Assembly (NCBI RefSeq): GCF_005844085.1 | Contig: NZ_VCDI01000011.1 | Coordinates: forward strand, 34,905 to 98,904 | Length of the DNA stretch: 64,000 bases | Direction: 5' to 3' | Source of the DNA: Lichenicoccus roseus | Lineage (GTDB): Bacteria > Pseudomonadota > Alphaproteobacteria > Acetobacterales > Acetobacteraceae | Part shown: positions 25,614 to 35,174 of the stretch, piece after piece | How the letters are laid out: each line of letters starts with the position of its first letter | Position numbering within the stretch: position 1 is the stretch's first letter | Translations under genes and position numbers: made by a program | The notes under the pieces: generated by a model | What the model was told of the DNA's origin: nothing | Databases searched by the model: none | What the model saw: the letters and a program-made list of their open reading frames with translations, nothing else

Positions 25614-26069
25614 GTGACACTTCGACCGACCATGCCGAGTGGGCCGTTCGATATCGCCCTAATTGCCAGTGGGGACCCGGCGGAATGCCCGGTTCGGGAC
25701 GTTCTGGTGCATTTCGGAGGCAAGTGGAACACGTTGATCCTGCTCTGTCTGGGCTCCGCTCCCCACCGCTTCGGCGGTTTGCGCAGGAGGATTCCACATA
25801 TTTCCAAGCGTATGCTGACAACGACGTTACGAGATCTGGAGCGGGACGGCTTCGTCTCGCGGCATGCCTTTCCGACAAAGCTCCCGGGCGTCGAATATCG
25901 CATCACCGGCCTGGGCCATTCCTTCCTTGACCCCCTGTATGGCGTGCTTGTCTGGGCGGATGGTCATCACGCCGACATTCGCCGAGCGCGAGCAGGTTAC
26001 GATGTGAAGGCTAATGGACAAGCTCGAGAACTCAGCGAACGTCAGCCTTCTACTCATCCGACCAGATAA
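25614..26069 (+). CDS. HxlR family redox regulator (QorR/HypR-like)
   Basis: A 151-residue winged-helix regulator. The HxlR core [23 protein letters not shown] carries the conserved N-terminal Cys before the helix, used as the oxidant sensor in several HxlR proteins, followed by [26 protein letters not shown] at 25614 is taken as start, with GGAGG nine bases upstream; the ATG at 25632 is possible. The divergent quinone-reductase gene is the probable target. The C-terminus past residue 115 is longer than usual. Confidence 0.87.
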   Translation: MTLRPTMPSGPFDIALIASGDPAECPVRDVLVHFGGKWNTLILLCLGSAPHRFGGLRRRIPHISKRMLTTTLRDLERDGFVSRHAFPTKLPGVEYRITGLGHSFLDPLYGVLVWADGHHADIRRARAGYDVKANGQARELSERQPSTHPTR

Positions 26070-26200
26070 CGGGAGCTGCCCGCCTTCCTTCATTATTTGA
26101 ACTGACTCTGTATCCCGCTAGAACAGCAGGAAGCTGGTAGCGCAGCGCTCACCAGACTGGCTACGTCCGCAAGATCACGGCGCCACACGGCGCCATTGCC

Positions 26201-27328
26201 TCAAGGCAACGCTGAGAAGCCCGTGACGCTCATAAAGACGCCGACACCGATCACCAGAGTTGCCGAGCAATAGGGCAGCACCTCCATCCAGCGATCCGAG
26301 CGCGGCAGGTAGCGTACGGCGTGTCTCATGCCGAGAGAAGCGACAACACCCAGCATCACCAGGGTTGCTGCGAGGCCAAGGCTGAAGGCACTAACGAGGC
26401 CAATTCCGAGCGCCACATGCTTCAGCCGCAGGCACATCAGGAGCATGGTCAGGGCAGCCGGGCATGGCATCAGTCCGCTGCTCAAGCCGAACCAGGCGAT
26501 CTGACCCGTCGTTACCGACCGACCGTGAAGATGCTGCCTGATCTGGGCGGCATGAGCCTGAGCATGCGCGTCATGATGGCCGTGGCGCACGTGCTCGTGG
26601 TGATGCCCATGCTCATGATGATGGTCGTGCTGATGGGCTGCCAGATGAGGGTGCGGTCCGAGGAACTGGAACGTGTGGTCGTGCCGCCGGCCGTCCTCCA
26701 TAAGGGAGAAGGCAGCCGCGAAATCATGCGGTTCCGGGATCGTCTCGCTCGAAACCAAATAGCCGTCTCGGACGGTGAGGTGAAAGGCTTGCCTTGTTCC
26801 TGCTCTACAGACGGTCTGCAATGAGATCGAGCCGGCGTCCGGTGGAGCGACGGCCCCGAGTTCCAGATCATAGAAATGGATCCGAAACTCCGGTGGCGTC
26901 TGCTCCTCGTAGACACTCAGCTCCACGACGCGGTCGGTCGTCCGGAACGTCTTGCCGCCTCTGGGGCCAGTGCTTTCAGGCTGCAGATGCGCAGCCCTCC
27001 GCCCAAGTCGCCAGATCATGGTCGATCCGATAACGACGATGACTACGCCTGAGGTGAGCTGCAGCCAGGGTTCCACTTCATCTCCGATGAACTGGTTGCC
27101 AAGGTAGATCGCGAGCCCGGCCAGTATCCAGACCAACAGGGAATGAGAAACCGCAGCCGACAAGCCGAGCAGGGCCGCCTGCGGCACGCTGCCGCGCGTG
27201 GCTACGACAAATGACGCGATGAGCGTTTTGGCATGCCCCGGCTCCAGGGCATGCAACGCTCCGAGCAGCAGGCCGATGCCCATCAGCCAACCGAGCGAGG
27301 AGGTCTGGATCAGGTCGGCCGGGTTCAT
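26201..27328 (-). CDS. RcnA/NicO-type nickel-cobalt transporter
   Basis: A 375-residue membrane protein. The N-terminal helices carry the family block GALHALEPGHAKTL, and the C-terminal ones GLSSGLMPCPAALTMLL. Between them lie a soluble insert of about 100 residues (beta-rich, EEQTPPEFRIHFYDLELG) and a striking His stretch (HQHDHHHEHGHHHEHVRHGHH) that should bind Ni or Co. RcnA proteins export Ni/Co; related NicO members take it up. The start at 27328 overlaps the stop of the gene before it (ATGA). Confidence 0.88.
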   Translation of the reverse strand: MNPADLIQTSSLGWLMGIGLLLGALHALEPGHAKTLIASFVVATRGSVPQAALLGLSAAVSHSLLVWILAGLAIYLGNQFIGDEVEPWLQLTSGVVIVVIGSTMIWRLGRRAAHLQPESTGPRGGKTFRTTDRVVELSVYEEQTPPEFRIHFYDLELGAVAPPDAGSISLQTVCRAGTRQAFHLTVRDGYLVSSETIPEPHDFAAAFSLMEDGRRHDHTFQFLGPHPHLAAHQHDHHHEHGHHHEHVRHGHHDAHAQAHAAQIRQHLHGRSVTTGQIAWFGLSSGLMPCPAALTMLLMCLRLKHVALGIGLVSAFSLGLAATLVMLGVVASLGMRHAVRYLPRSDRWMEVLPYCSATLVIGVGVFMSVTGFSALP

Positions 27329-27771
27329 GTCGAGGTATTCCGTCTGAGGGGAAAGTATTGCCGGTATCGAACCAGCAGCGGGATGGCCAAGAGAGTGTTT
27401 AGCATCACGCTGATGGCGACGAACCAATCCGGAACGGTCTGGCCGGGAACCGCCACCAGGCCGCGCGTCACGTCGATGCGCGCCTGGCTGGCATGCCCGA
27501 TCCTGTCCTCGACCTCGATACGCCAGCGCCCGTCTGTGGTCGCATGCAGTGGGACCTGACCGGTAGGATCAGTTTCTCCAGTGGCCACCGGAAACGGGCC
27601 GTTCCCAGGAGCGAAGACGCGATACTCCGCATCCCGCATGGCCGATCCATCCGCATAGCGGAAGACCACCTCGGCGGTTCCCGGCCCACGCAGTTCAACA
27701 TTGACGCTATGCGCGTAAGCAACGGAGGGAAATACCAGCAGCAGGAGCGCGATGGCGGGTCTCTGCATCAT
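27325..27771 (-). CDS. Periplasmic beta-domain protein with C-terminal anchor, NikL-like
   Basis: A 148-residue protein with a signal peptide (AIALLLLVFPSVAYA), an Ig-like domain of the carboxypeptidase-regulatory or DUF4198 kind (HSVNVELRGPGTAEVVFRYADG, DPTGQVPLHATTDGRWRIEVED) and a C-terminal helix (FVAISVMLNTLLAIPLLV). Such domains accompany nickel uptake systems as NikL or NikK components. Both overlaps place it between the HupE-like and RcnA-like transporters. Function is inferred. Confidence 0.72.
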   Translation of the reverse strand: MMQRPAIALLLLVFPSVAYAHSVNVELRGPGTAEVVFRYADGSAMRDAEYRVFAPGNGPFPVATGETDPTGQVPLHATTDGRWRIEVEDRIGHASQARIDVTRGLVAVPGQTVPDWFVAISVMLNTLLAIPLLVRYRQYFPLRRNTST

Positions 27772-27780
27772 TTGCCTCGT

Positions 27781-28941
27781 TCACAGGATCTGCAACGTTC
27801 GCTGCATGAACCACACGATTGCCACCAGGCCGGCCAGCCCCGACGCACCAGGGATGAATTTTGCCGAATAGCCGTGCATATTGCGCAGTGCAAATCCCAG
27901 CGGCAGAACGATCGAGGCCGCCGCGATCTGAGCTGCCTCGACACCGAGGTTAAAGGAGAGCAGCGCAACGGCAAGCGGGAGTGGCGGCAGCGCGAGGGGC
28001 CCGAGCGCTGCGGCGAACCCCATGCCGTGGATCAGGCCGAACCCAAAGGCGATCGTCCACCGGCGCCGTGGCAGGATGGGGACAATGTTGTCCAGTGCGG
28101 TTGCCACGATGGTCAGGGCGATCGCGCCTTCGATCAGGCGGGACGGAACATTCACCCAGCCGAGCACGGCGGCGGTGACGGTGATGGCATGCGCAATCGT
28201 GAAGGCGCTGAGGATCTTGGTGGTCTCAAGGAAGGCGGGGAAGAACCGTCGGACGGGCAGCCAGGCACCCGCATTGACACGCCGAAACATTGCTGGAAAC
28301 AGCAGGATCGCGATGAAGAGCAGGTGGTCAGGTCCCGACAGGATGTGATCGACACCGACGCGGCCGAAATCAAAAAAGGTTCGACCGAGCCCGACATCGG
28401 CGTCCAGGGCCACCCGGGGCCGGTCTGGAGACAGTACGGCAACATGAAATGAGGGACCGGCAATGAAGTCCAGCAGAGCCCGATGCTGCGGATCGAGATC
28501 GAACATGAGCGAATAGGCAATGCCGACCTGGTGCACCTGCCCCGGGCACCTGGCGATAAAGCGCAGTACGGCATAGCCGGTCCCGCCGCGTTCGTCCGCA
28601 AGCAGAGTGACCGGGCCGGGCCGGCACCGTCCACCACCGGCGTCCAGGCGAAGTCGCGGCAGGGTGTAAGACGCGATGGCCGGAGCCCGGGCCCGAAGGT
28701 CGCCCCAGGTGATCCGGCCGGTCGGGTTCAGCCCGATAGCGTAGTCGAGGTCGCGGAGCGCGATCTCCCACTGCACCGACAGCTTATCCGTGTCCTTGAC
28801 GACCGTGAGGTAGCTCGAGCTGCTGCTGTGTGCGAAGGCCGGTACGCTCAGAACGATCAGCAGACACAGCACTCCGACCTGGAGACGCAGCAGATGGTGC
28901 AATGCTCGTGCTGCGTCAGGCATCGGCGCCGAGCCGATCAT
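27781..28941 (-). CDS. HupE/UreJ family membrane protein with periplasmic domain
   Basis: A 386-residue protein. After a signal-like helix (LCLLIVLSVPAFAHS) comes a periplasmic beta domain of about 150 residues, then seven helices of the HupE/UreJ type with the metal-coordinating motif GVDHILSGPDHLLF, a conserved FGLIHGMGFA and FNLGVEAAQ. HupE/UreJ proteins move nickel for hydrogenase or urease. The predicted start overlaps the end of the NiCoT gene by 26 bases; Met7 at 28923 would reduce that to 8. Confidence 0.85.
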   Translation of the reverse strand: MIGSAPMPDAARALHHLLRLQVGVLCLLIVLSVPAFAHSSSSSYLTVVKDTDKLSVQWEIALRDLDYAIGLNPTGRITWGDLRARAPAIASYTLPRLRLDAGGGRCRPGPVTLLADERGGTGYAVLRFIARCPGQVHQVGIAYSLMFDLDPQHRALLDFIAGPSFHVAVLSPDRPRVALDADVGLGRTFFDFGRVGVDHILSGPDHLLFIAILLFPAMFRRVNAGAWLPVRRFFPAFLETTKILSAFTIAHAITVTAAVLGWVNVPSRLIEGAIALTIVATALDNIVPILPRRRWTIAFGFGLIHGMGFAAALGPLALPPLPLAVALLSFNLGVEAAQIAAASIVLPLGFALRNMHGYSAKFIPGASGLAGLVAIVWFMQRTLQIL

Positions 28942-29968
28942 ATCCCTTCAGCCGATATATGATCGCTGACAGGATCCAGCTTGCGACGAAAACACCGATG
29001 ATGACAACGCCGAGGCTACCGAAATGGTTGTTCAGCGAGCCGACTGCTATCCAAAGACTGCCCTGCAATCCAAGTTCATCACCGATCAGTCCCAGCGTTT
29101 CTATACCGCCAACAAGAACGGCAACCACTATCGAGACGGCGGTGATCGTCATATTGTAGTAGAGCTTGCGTATCGGCTTGAGGAACGCCCAGCCATAGGT
29201 GCCAAGCATCAGGATACCGTCGGTGGTGTCGATCAGCGACATTCCGACCGTGAACAAGGCGGGGAACACCAGGATCGACCAGATCGGCAGCCCGCTTGTC
29301 GCCTGGGCTGCTGAAATCCCGAGCAGGCCGACTTCGGTTGCGGTGTCGAAGCCAAGACCGAACAGTAATCCGAGAGGATACATGTGCCAGGACTTGCCGA
29401 TAATCTGAAAGAGCGGACGGCAGATCCTCGCCGTAACGCCGCCGCCGATCGTGAAGTGTTGCGTCTCGTCTTGTAAAGCCGGATGGCCATCTCTGATCTG
29501 CCTGAAGGAGTGCCAGACGCTTTGCAGGACCGACAGGTTCATCAGCGCAATCGCGAAGAGGAAGGCCGCTGAGACGGCGGTGCCAAGGACGCCGCCGATG
29601 GCCTTGAAGGCATCGAACTGGGCCTTGAACTCGGTCGCGGTCACGGCGATGGCAACCGTGGCCAGCACCACGATAGTGGAGTGGCCCAGGGAAAAGAAAA
29701 AGCCGACGCTGACCGGGCGCTTGCCCTCCTGCATCAGCTTGCGGGTCACGTTGTCGATCGCGGCGATATGGTCGGCATCCACTGCATGGCGCAATCCGAA
29801 GCTGTAGGCCAGGACCGCAGTGCCAAGAAGCAGGGGATAGTGCCGAAAAGTGCTCAACGCCCAGAGCCACGCCGCCACATTTGCGGCCACAAGGAGAGCA
29901 TAGATCAGGACGATCCTGCCTCGGGTGGTGGACCGGCCTCGCATCAGGCTCTGTATCAAGCCGAGCAC
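28916..29968 (-). CDS. NiCoT family nickel/cobalt permease (HoxN/NixA-like)
   Basis: A 350-residue, eight-helix permease with the signature HAVDADHIAAIDN in helix II, then FFSLGHSTIVV, LGFDTATEVGLL and LIDTTDGILM. These four motifs are the Ni/Co-selectivity elements of HoxN, NixA and NhlF. Transport is uptake, driven by the membrane potential. It is downstream of the TPR gene by 73 bp and overlaps the HupE-like gene, forming one transport operon. Confidence 0.92.
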   Translation of the reverse strand: MLGLIQSLMRGRSTTRGRIVLIYALLVAANVAAWLWALSTFRHYPLLLGTAVLAYSFGLRHAVDADHIAAIDNVTRKLMQEGKRPVSVGFFFSLGHSTIVVLATVAIAVTATEFKAQFDAFKAIGGVLGTAVSAAFLFAIALMNLSVLQSVWHSFRQIRDGHPALQDETQHFTIGGGVTARICRPLFQIIGKSWHMYPLGLLFGLGFDTATEVGLLGISAAQATSGLPIWSILVFPALFTVGMSLIDTTDGILMLGTYGWAFLKPIRKLYYNMTITAVSIVVAVLVGGIETLGLIGDELGLQGSLWIAVGSLNNHFGSLGVVIIGVFVASWILSAIIYRLKGYDRLGADA

Positions 29969-30041
29969 GAACGAAGCCTCCCGGCCTGTTGTGGGAGATT
30001 GCGTTTGGCCGCCGGGAATGATGGGTGCTCGCAGTCCGCAG

Positions 30042-31301
30042 TCATGACTTTCCTCCCGAAATCGGCTTGATGTGACCGTCCGCCAGGGCGGTCAGGCGTG
30101 GCGCCTCAACAGCGTTGATGCGTAGCCAGAGCCGGACCGGGTCGGCGTCCCGCGGCGCTCCGGCCGCGAGAGCCGCCTCCAGCAGGATCCGCGCATCGGC
30201 CGGCTCACGCTGGACCGTCCAGTTCGCCTTGGCTAATTGCAGCGCCCGTTGTGGCTGCTGCTGGAGATGAAGCGCGAACCGGGCCTCCTCGCGCCGGTGC
30301 ACGGTCTCGCCACGCAACCGGCTGGTCTCGAAGCGGGCCGCGAGATCGGCGATATGGGTCGCAGCCTGACCATCCCCGATCGCGCGCTCCGCCAGGGCAA
30401 GACGTAGGAGCAGAGGGTCGATCCGCGTGAGGCCGGACAGCAGGGCGATCACGTCGCGTGGACGATCATGATCGAGCAACCAGTCGCTCCAGGCAGCAAG
30501 CAGATAGGGATCGGTTGCATCAAGCCTGAGCGCAGCCTGGTAGTACCGCTCCGCTGCGGGTTCGCCGACACGGTCGGCTGTCTCCGCCTGCACGGTGATA
30601 GCCCACACTGCAACGGCCGGTTGAGCACGTGCTTCCGCCTGGTTCTGGGAGAGAGAGATCCCCATGGCCCGCAGGGCAAGCTGAGCATGGCCAGTAAGTG
30701 CCATCACCGATGCTGTGCAGATATCAGGAGCAAGCCCGAGGGTGCGGTCGGCGAACTGGCCGCAGTCATGGAGCGCTGAAGGGTACTCCGCCTGCGCCTG
30801 GTGGACCGCGGCCAAGGTGAGCCACGCCTGCGCCGATCCAGGCTTGAGGGCAACCACCCGCTGCAACGCCGTGATGCTACCGGCGAAATCGTGGTTGCTC
30901 TGCAGGATCACCGCGCGCAAGAGCAGGACGTCGGCCGGCGTAGGCGGCCCGATCGGCCACGGCGCGAGCGCTGCCTCGGCACGACCAAGGAAGCGCGGGT
31001 CGCCCAGTCTGCGGGACAGCCCGATCTCGAGCCGCGCAACCTGCAACGCGAGCGCAAGGTTTTTACGGTCGTCTGCGAGCTTCCGGTTCATGGCCCGCAG
31101 CACCCCACCGGCAGAGTCCAGAGCTTCTGGAACCTGCTCGAGAACCTGGCTGTCGGAGTTCGGCAAAAAGGGTGCCGCTTGCGCAACAGGATCAAACAGC
31201 AGCGTCCAGACCAGCATGACAGAGAGCTGGTGCAAGAACCGTCTCGCACCAGCACGGCCGGCAGTCGATCGTTGGACTGCCTGCAGAGCGGGCATCCGCA
31301 A
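30042..31301 (-). CDS. Tetratricopeptide-repeat protein
   Basis: A 419-residue helical protein with a signal anchor (LSVMLVWTLLFDPVAQA). At least three TPR-like units are visible (ALQVARLEIGLSRRLGD; GSITALQRVVALKPGSAQAWLTL; AAERYYQAALRLDATDPYLL). It starts 11 bp after the DUF4331 gene. TPR plus DUF4331 plus HupE-type genes recur together in bacteria, so a shared envelope process is likely. The partner is unknown. Confidence 0.78.
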   Translation of the reverse strand: MRMPALQAVQRSTAGRAGARRFLHQLSVMLVWTLLFDPVAQAAPFLPNSDSQVLEQVPEALDSAGGVLRAMNRKLADDRKNLALALQVARLEIGLSRRLGDPRFLGRAEAALAPWPIGPPTPADVLLLRAVILQSNHDFAGSITALQRVVALKPGSAQAWLTLAAVHQAQAEYPSALHDCGQFADRTLGLAPDICTASVMALTGHAQLALRAMGISLSQNQAEARAQPAVAVWAITVQAETADRVGEPAAERYYQAALRLDATDPYLLAAWSDWLLDHDRPRDVIALLSGLTRIDPLLLRLALAERAIGDGQAATHIADLAARFETSRLRGETVHRREEARFALHLQQQPQRALQLAKANWTVQREPADARILLEAALAAGAPRDADPVRLWLRINAVEAPRLTALADGHIKPISGGKS

Positions 31302-31312
31302 CGCCTGTACGT

Positions 31313-32746
31313 CTACTCGTGGACCGGTTGATGGCTGTCCGATAGCGGCGGCATCACATAGGGAAATGCCGTTAAGTAGTGGGTGTCATCGGTATAGGCA
31401 CCGTCGGTGAAGTCCAACAGCCCGGCGGGAGCATCGGCCGGAGTGCCATAGAGGCCGAGTGCATAGAGCCGGCCCATTGCGACCCGCAGAGTGATATCGA
31501 CGACGTCATCACCCGGCCGACGGCCGTTCGGATAGCCTGCCTTATCCCCGGCGATCACGCCCAGCCGGTTCTGCGAGCCGTATGGTGTGATCGGAGTACT
31601 GGTATTGAGCCGCATCTCCTCGGAGGCCGCATTCAGGCGGACCGGCGCATTCAGGCCTTTGATGCCGGTCAGGAAGACCGCCACCAGATCGGCACGCGGA
31701 ATCTTTGTCGGCGCCTTGGCGGTGGGAAACAGCGCCTGGATGAGCGCAGGAACCGTCGGATTGGTGACATACTGACCAAATTGCGTATCGTTAGCAGGCA
31801 GAGACATATTGAACTTGTCCTTGTCCTTCAGGCCGATCACGAGCTCGTTGACCAGCGGGTTCGCCAGCCGCGAAACCTGTTGGTAAGTGGTCCTACCATA
31901 GGAGTCCTTCGAGCCAAGGTCCGAGGTCGTCCACGCGCCAACAACCGGATCGCCGACATGGGTCAAACAGGCAGACTGGATCTCCCAGACGATCGAGGTC
32001 ACGTTTTTGCCGGCGAGGTCGTCCATTGCGGAGGCTTTGTACTGCTCACCGATCGGATGGACGTAATTGACCAGATCAAAGGTCTCGCCGAGGTTGACGA
32101 CGAACGGATCCTTGCGTTGACCGACGAAGACACGACCGGTGCCGCATCCCGGGACAACGATATCGTGGGTGAAAGTTGCGGCATATGCCGCGTAGTTCGG
32201 GATCGACTTGTCGCCAATCCGGTCCGCCGGCTTCTGGAACAAGGTCTGCCCACTCGTATCCTTGAGAAGTTCCTCGCTTGGCGCGCCGTTGCGGTAGGTG
32301 ACCAGGGAGATCGTGTAGACCTCGCCGGTATTCTGCGCAGCGTCGTTTGTTGTAGTGATCTGCCCGTCATTGATGAGCGAGATGGCGACGTTCTGACCAC
32401 CAACAGAAACGGTCAGATTGCGAGTTACCGGATAGACACGAAATCTAAAAGTGTAAGTTGGCTTTCCCGACCCATCAGAGTCGACGTTTATGTCGTAGTA
32501 TCCGTTATGTTCCATGTCGAAGAAGTTGGGTCCGCCGCCTGGGTCCTGAAGTGGCACATAATCTGCAATCATCGTGACATAATTCGACCGCCCAGGCTCA
32601 TAGCTTCGAAACAGAAAGAAGTCACTGGCATCAAGTCTGGGCATACCAGCGATCATCGGGGCTTCCCGATGGCTGGAGGCATAGGCGTGTGCCCCTAGTG
32701 CGGCAGACGCTAATAGTGAAGTCGCTGCGAGGAAAAGGCGCTTCAT
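31313..32746 (-). CDS. DUF4331 secreted protein
   Basis: A 477-residue exported protein. Signal peptide at residues 1-23 (LFLAATSLLASAALGAHAYA) followed by the DUF4331 opening SSHREAPMI and LDASDFFLFRSYEPG. Conserved blocks include NYVTMIADYVPLQDPGGGPNF and IPNYAAYAATFTHDI. The ATG at 32746 has GGAG six bases upstream and begins directly at the signal peptide. It is the first gene of a six-gene leftward operon ending in three nickel/cobalt-type membrane genes. The biochemical role of DUF4331 is unknown. Confidence 0.85.
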   Translation of the reverse strand: MKRLFLAATSLLASAALGAHAYASSHREAPMIAGMPRLDASDFFLFRSYEPGRSNYVTMIADYVPLQDPGGGPNFFDMEHNGYYDINVDSDGSGKPTYTFRFRVYPVTRNLTVSVGGQNVAISLINDGQITTTNDAAQNTGEVYTISLVTYRNGAPSEELLKDTSGQTLFQKPADRIGDKSIPNYAAYAATFTHDIVVPGCGTGRVFVGQRKDPFVVNLGETFDLVNYVHPIGEQYKASAMDDLAGKNVTSIVWEIQSACLTHVGDPVVGAWTTSDLGSKDSYGRTTYQQVSRLANPLVNELVIGLKDKDKFNMSLPANDTQFGQYVTNPTVPALIQALFPTAKAPTKIPRADLVAVFLTGIKGLNAPVRLNAASEEMRLNTSTPITPYGSQNRLGVIAGDKAGYPNGRRPGDDVVDITLRVAMGRLYALGLYGTPADAPAGLLDFTDGAYTDDTHYLTAFPYVMPPLSDSHQPVHE

Positions 32747-33139
32747 CTGGAGCTCCGCGTGCACATCCCGCACATTGTTGCTGACGGTGTCCGATCGACG
32801 CCGCTACAACCAATCCACGCCGCATGCGAAATTGGATGCATGAAATCAGCACAAACTATCTTCTTTTGCATCGCATCAAAGTTAAATTTAACATTTTACT
32901 CTTAATCGTGGTAGCACTAACCTTTGTGTTATTAACCCAGGTTAGATGAGGCCGACCATTCGTGCCATCTCTCATGGTTCCCAGTCTGCTCACGATAGAA
33001 TCTGCGTGGAGTTGACCACCTTACCTGCCCCATACTTCTTGACGTGGATAACGGCTCGGGTCGGATGGTTGAACAGCGAGCGCTACAAGATTTCGCCAAT
33101 AGCAATTGGAGCTCGCGGCTTCGACTTCAGTTTCGCTGG
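32747..33139. promoter_or_regulatory. Upstream region of the DUF4331/Ni-Co operon
   Basis: About 390 bp without genes. Bases 32860-32945 are strikingly AT-rich against the GC-rich surroundings and hold two dyads. GTTAAATTTAAC is a perfect 12-bp palindrome at 32881-32892. CTAACCT (32917-32923) and AGGTTAG (32939-32945) form a 7-bp inverted repeat. This is the likely promoter and operator of the operon; no regulator gene is adjacent. The right part holds nothing recognisable. Confidence 0.5.
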
Positions 33140-33971
33140 CTAAACCAGGATTATCTGCCAGGTCTCGGCTTGGTCCAGCATCAATAGATTGGCTCGTGCG
33201 AGTTCAAGCCCGGCATCGAACAAGCCCGCGATTGCCGATCCCTTCCGGAAGTCGTCCGTTGCCTGCAGATCTGGCAGGGAGGACGTCAGAGCGCTGCCAT
33301 CCGGCAGGACCACAAGCCGGTCGCGGATGCGGGCGATCGAATCTGGCACCGGCCAGAGGGTGCGCAACGGCAGCCGGTATGCCTCCTCCATCTGATCTGG
33401 CAGTGCAAGCGCCGCCAGACAGGCCCGCATCAGCTCAGCGAGTTCACCGCCCTCGATCGCAACGCTTCCGACCCCCGCCTCTGGCCTGCCCCGCGCCGAC
33501 ACATGCAGCTCGAGCTGCTGCCGACGCTCAAGCCAGTCGGCGGCGGCCTGAAGGTGCTGCCAGCTGAGCAGCCGCCGCCGCAGCCCCTCCGCCTCGCGGG
33601 CGGCTGCCTGCGCCTCTGATTCTGCTGCAGGCAGGATCTGCCGAGCGCTCACCTGAGTGAGCGTCGCCGCCATCACCAGCCAGTCCGCCCAGCGCGACAA
33701 CAAAGACGCTGTCCGTCGGGTCACCATCCTGCTGCAGCGCCTGCTCCAGCGCTGTAGCGAAAGTCTCGACTAGCGCCACGATCGACAGGCGGGAGAGGTC
33801 GAGGCGGTGTGTCCGCACCAGCTCGAGCAGACAGCCTAGCGGCCCCTCGAACCCGCCGACCGACAGTACCGGCGCCTCGTTCTCCCGCCGGAGTGCGAGC
33901 GGCGCCTGCTCCCACTCACCTTCGTCGGGTGGTGCACCCTCCAGTGCCAGCGGCCCGGCGCTGGCGGTCAT
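33140..33971 (-). pseudogene. Decayed scpA-like gene, module gene 3 (copy 3)
   Basis: Homologous over its length to the scpA-like gene at 7 kb, starting at MTASAGPLALEGAPPDEGEWEQ (33971) through FEGPLGCLLELVRTHRLDLS. Near 33725 the frame shifts, and the rest continues one phase over (LLSRWADWLVMAATLTQ, AADWLERRQQLELHV, ALPDQMEEAYRLP) to the stop at 33140. Sequence just upstream (CTCTACGAATAGGCGGC) still matches the end of module gene 2. The remainder is replaced by IS21 debris. Confidence 0.8.
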
Positions 33972-33976
33972 GCCGC

Positions 33977-34115
33977 CTATTCGTAGAGCGTCGAGCAGCA
34001 GCGCCAGCCGCTCGACAAAGCTCAGCGCCGCGATATCAGGCTGTCGTCGCTGGTCGTCGAGCGCCTTGGCCATGCTGCCAAGGCCGAGCGCGATCAGGCG
34101 TTCCTGGGCGAGCAT
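33977..34115 (-). pseudogene. IS21-family istB N-terminal fragment
   Basis: The first 40 or so residues match IstB helper ATPases (ERLIALGLGSMAKALDDQ, then ALSFVERLALLLD). Immediately after, at about 33990, the sequence passes into the tail of the decayed ScpA module, so the ATPase core is missing. Together with the adjacent istA fragment this shows an IS21 element trimmed by deletion. Confidence 0.7.
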
Positions 34116-34127
34116 CGGATCTCCTTT

Positions 34128-34965
34128 TTAAGTGGTAATAGCCGCGGCCGCGGATGTTTTCGTGCAGCACGGGCGCGGTGTCGGGGACTGGATCGTCCTG
34201 GAATGCCCGATCGAGACCGTTGCGCAGGATCCAGGCGACCGAGCCGTAGCTGCGCAAGCCGATGGTGAGGCCGCGCTGGCAGGCCGCCTCCAGGCAGCCG
34301 TTCCCGTAGGTCTTCGCAAGCTGTAGGATGCCGAGGCAGGCGCGGAAACCCTGCTCGGGGTGCGGCTTGGCGGCTTGGCGCTCATGATCGTCTCGACCAG
34401 GGCGGCGGTGCCCGGACCGACCTCGGCGGCAAACGACTGGATCCGCGCCGGCGTCCAGCTGGCGTAGCGGCGATGGGCGCTCGGCATATGCTCAGGTGTC
34501 GTCGTATGCCGCCGGCGCAGCGCCGACCGCGGATGCGCCGCGACTCGCTGACCGGCATGGAACACCTCGATCGTCGCGTCGGTGATGCCGGCTTCGACCA
34601 TTTCCCGGATCAGTCGAGAGGGGACCGAATAGAATTGCCCGTGTAGTTCGACGTGGTAGTCCGGTGCTACCCGGTAGCGCTTCCACTCCGCGTAGGCGTA
34701 GGGCTCGCCTGGGAGCGGCATCAGCGCCGGGCGATCAATGCTGTCGAAGAACTCCCGCCGGCTCGCGCCGAGCTTGCGCATCAGCCGGGCGTTCAGGTCG
34801 CCCTGGATCGAATGGATCGCCTCGTTGAGCTCGCCGAGCGACACGAACCGCCGGTTGCGCAGCCGCGTCAGGATGAACCGCTCAACGATCAGCACTGCGG
34901 TTTCGACCTTGGCTTTGTCGCGCGGGTGTCGAACCCGCCCTAGCAACACCGCCGTGCCGTCGTGC
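34128..34965 (-). pseudogene. IS21-family istA transposase, C-terminal part with frameshift
   Basis: Readable from VRHPRDKAKVETAVLIVERF near 34960 through LMRKLGASRREFFDSIDRPAL, EWKRYRVAPDYHVELHGQFY, to HRRYASWTPARIQSF. Near 34370 one base change shifts the phase; the true end (RSYGSVAWILRNGLDRAF, ENIRGRGYYH) lies in another frame ending near 34130. The N-terminal HTH and most of the DDE core are absent. Confidence 0.75.
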
Positions 34966-35174
34966 GCCACGAGACTGACGGCTTGCTGCTTTGGAGCAAG
35001 AAGGAAAAGGGGTCTCCCGCCGGCAATGTTTTTGAAGAAAGTTCCCAAAGGTTGATTGAAGTTAGCAAAAATATTACGTGTTCTTGATACAGGTGCTTAT
35101 CGCCAGTTCATATCAAAGAGGCGCTGGCGACTGAGGAGGCTTCAGCTTCTCGCTTCTGCGGCCAGGGGTCTGAG

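Noticed and set aside
27493..28452. A 319-codon plus-strand frame
   Set aside because: Antisense to the NikL-like and HupE-like genes, which carry clear motifs; low-complexity Gly/Arg/Gln content.
31379..32698. A 439-codon open frame on the plus strand
   Set aside because: It lies wholly antisense to the DUF4331 gene, has no domain and a composition explained by the opposite strand.
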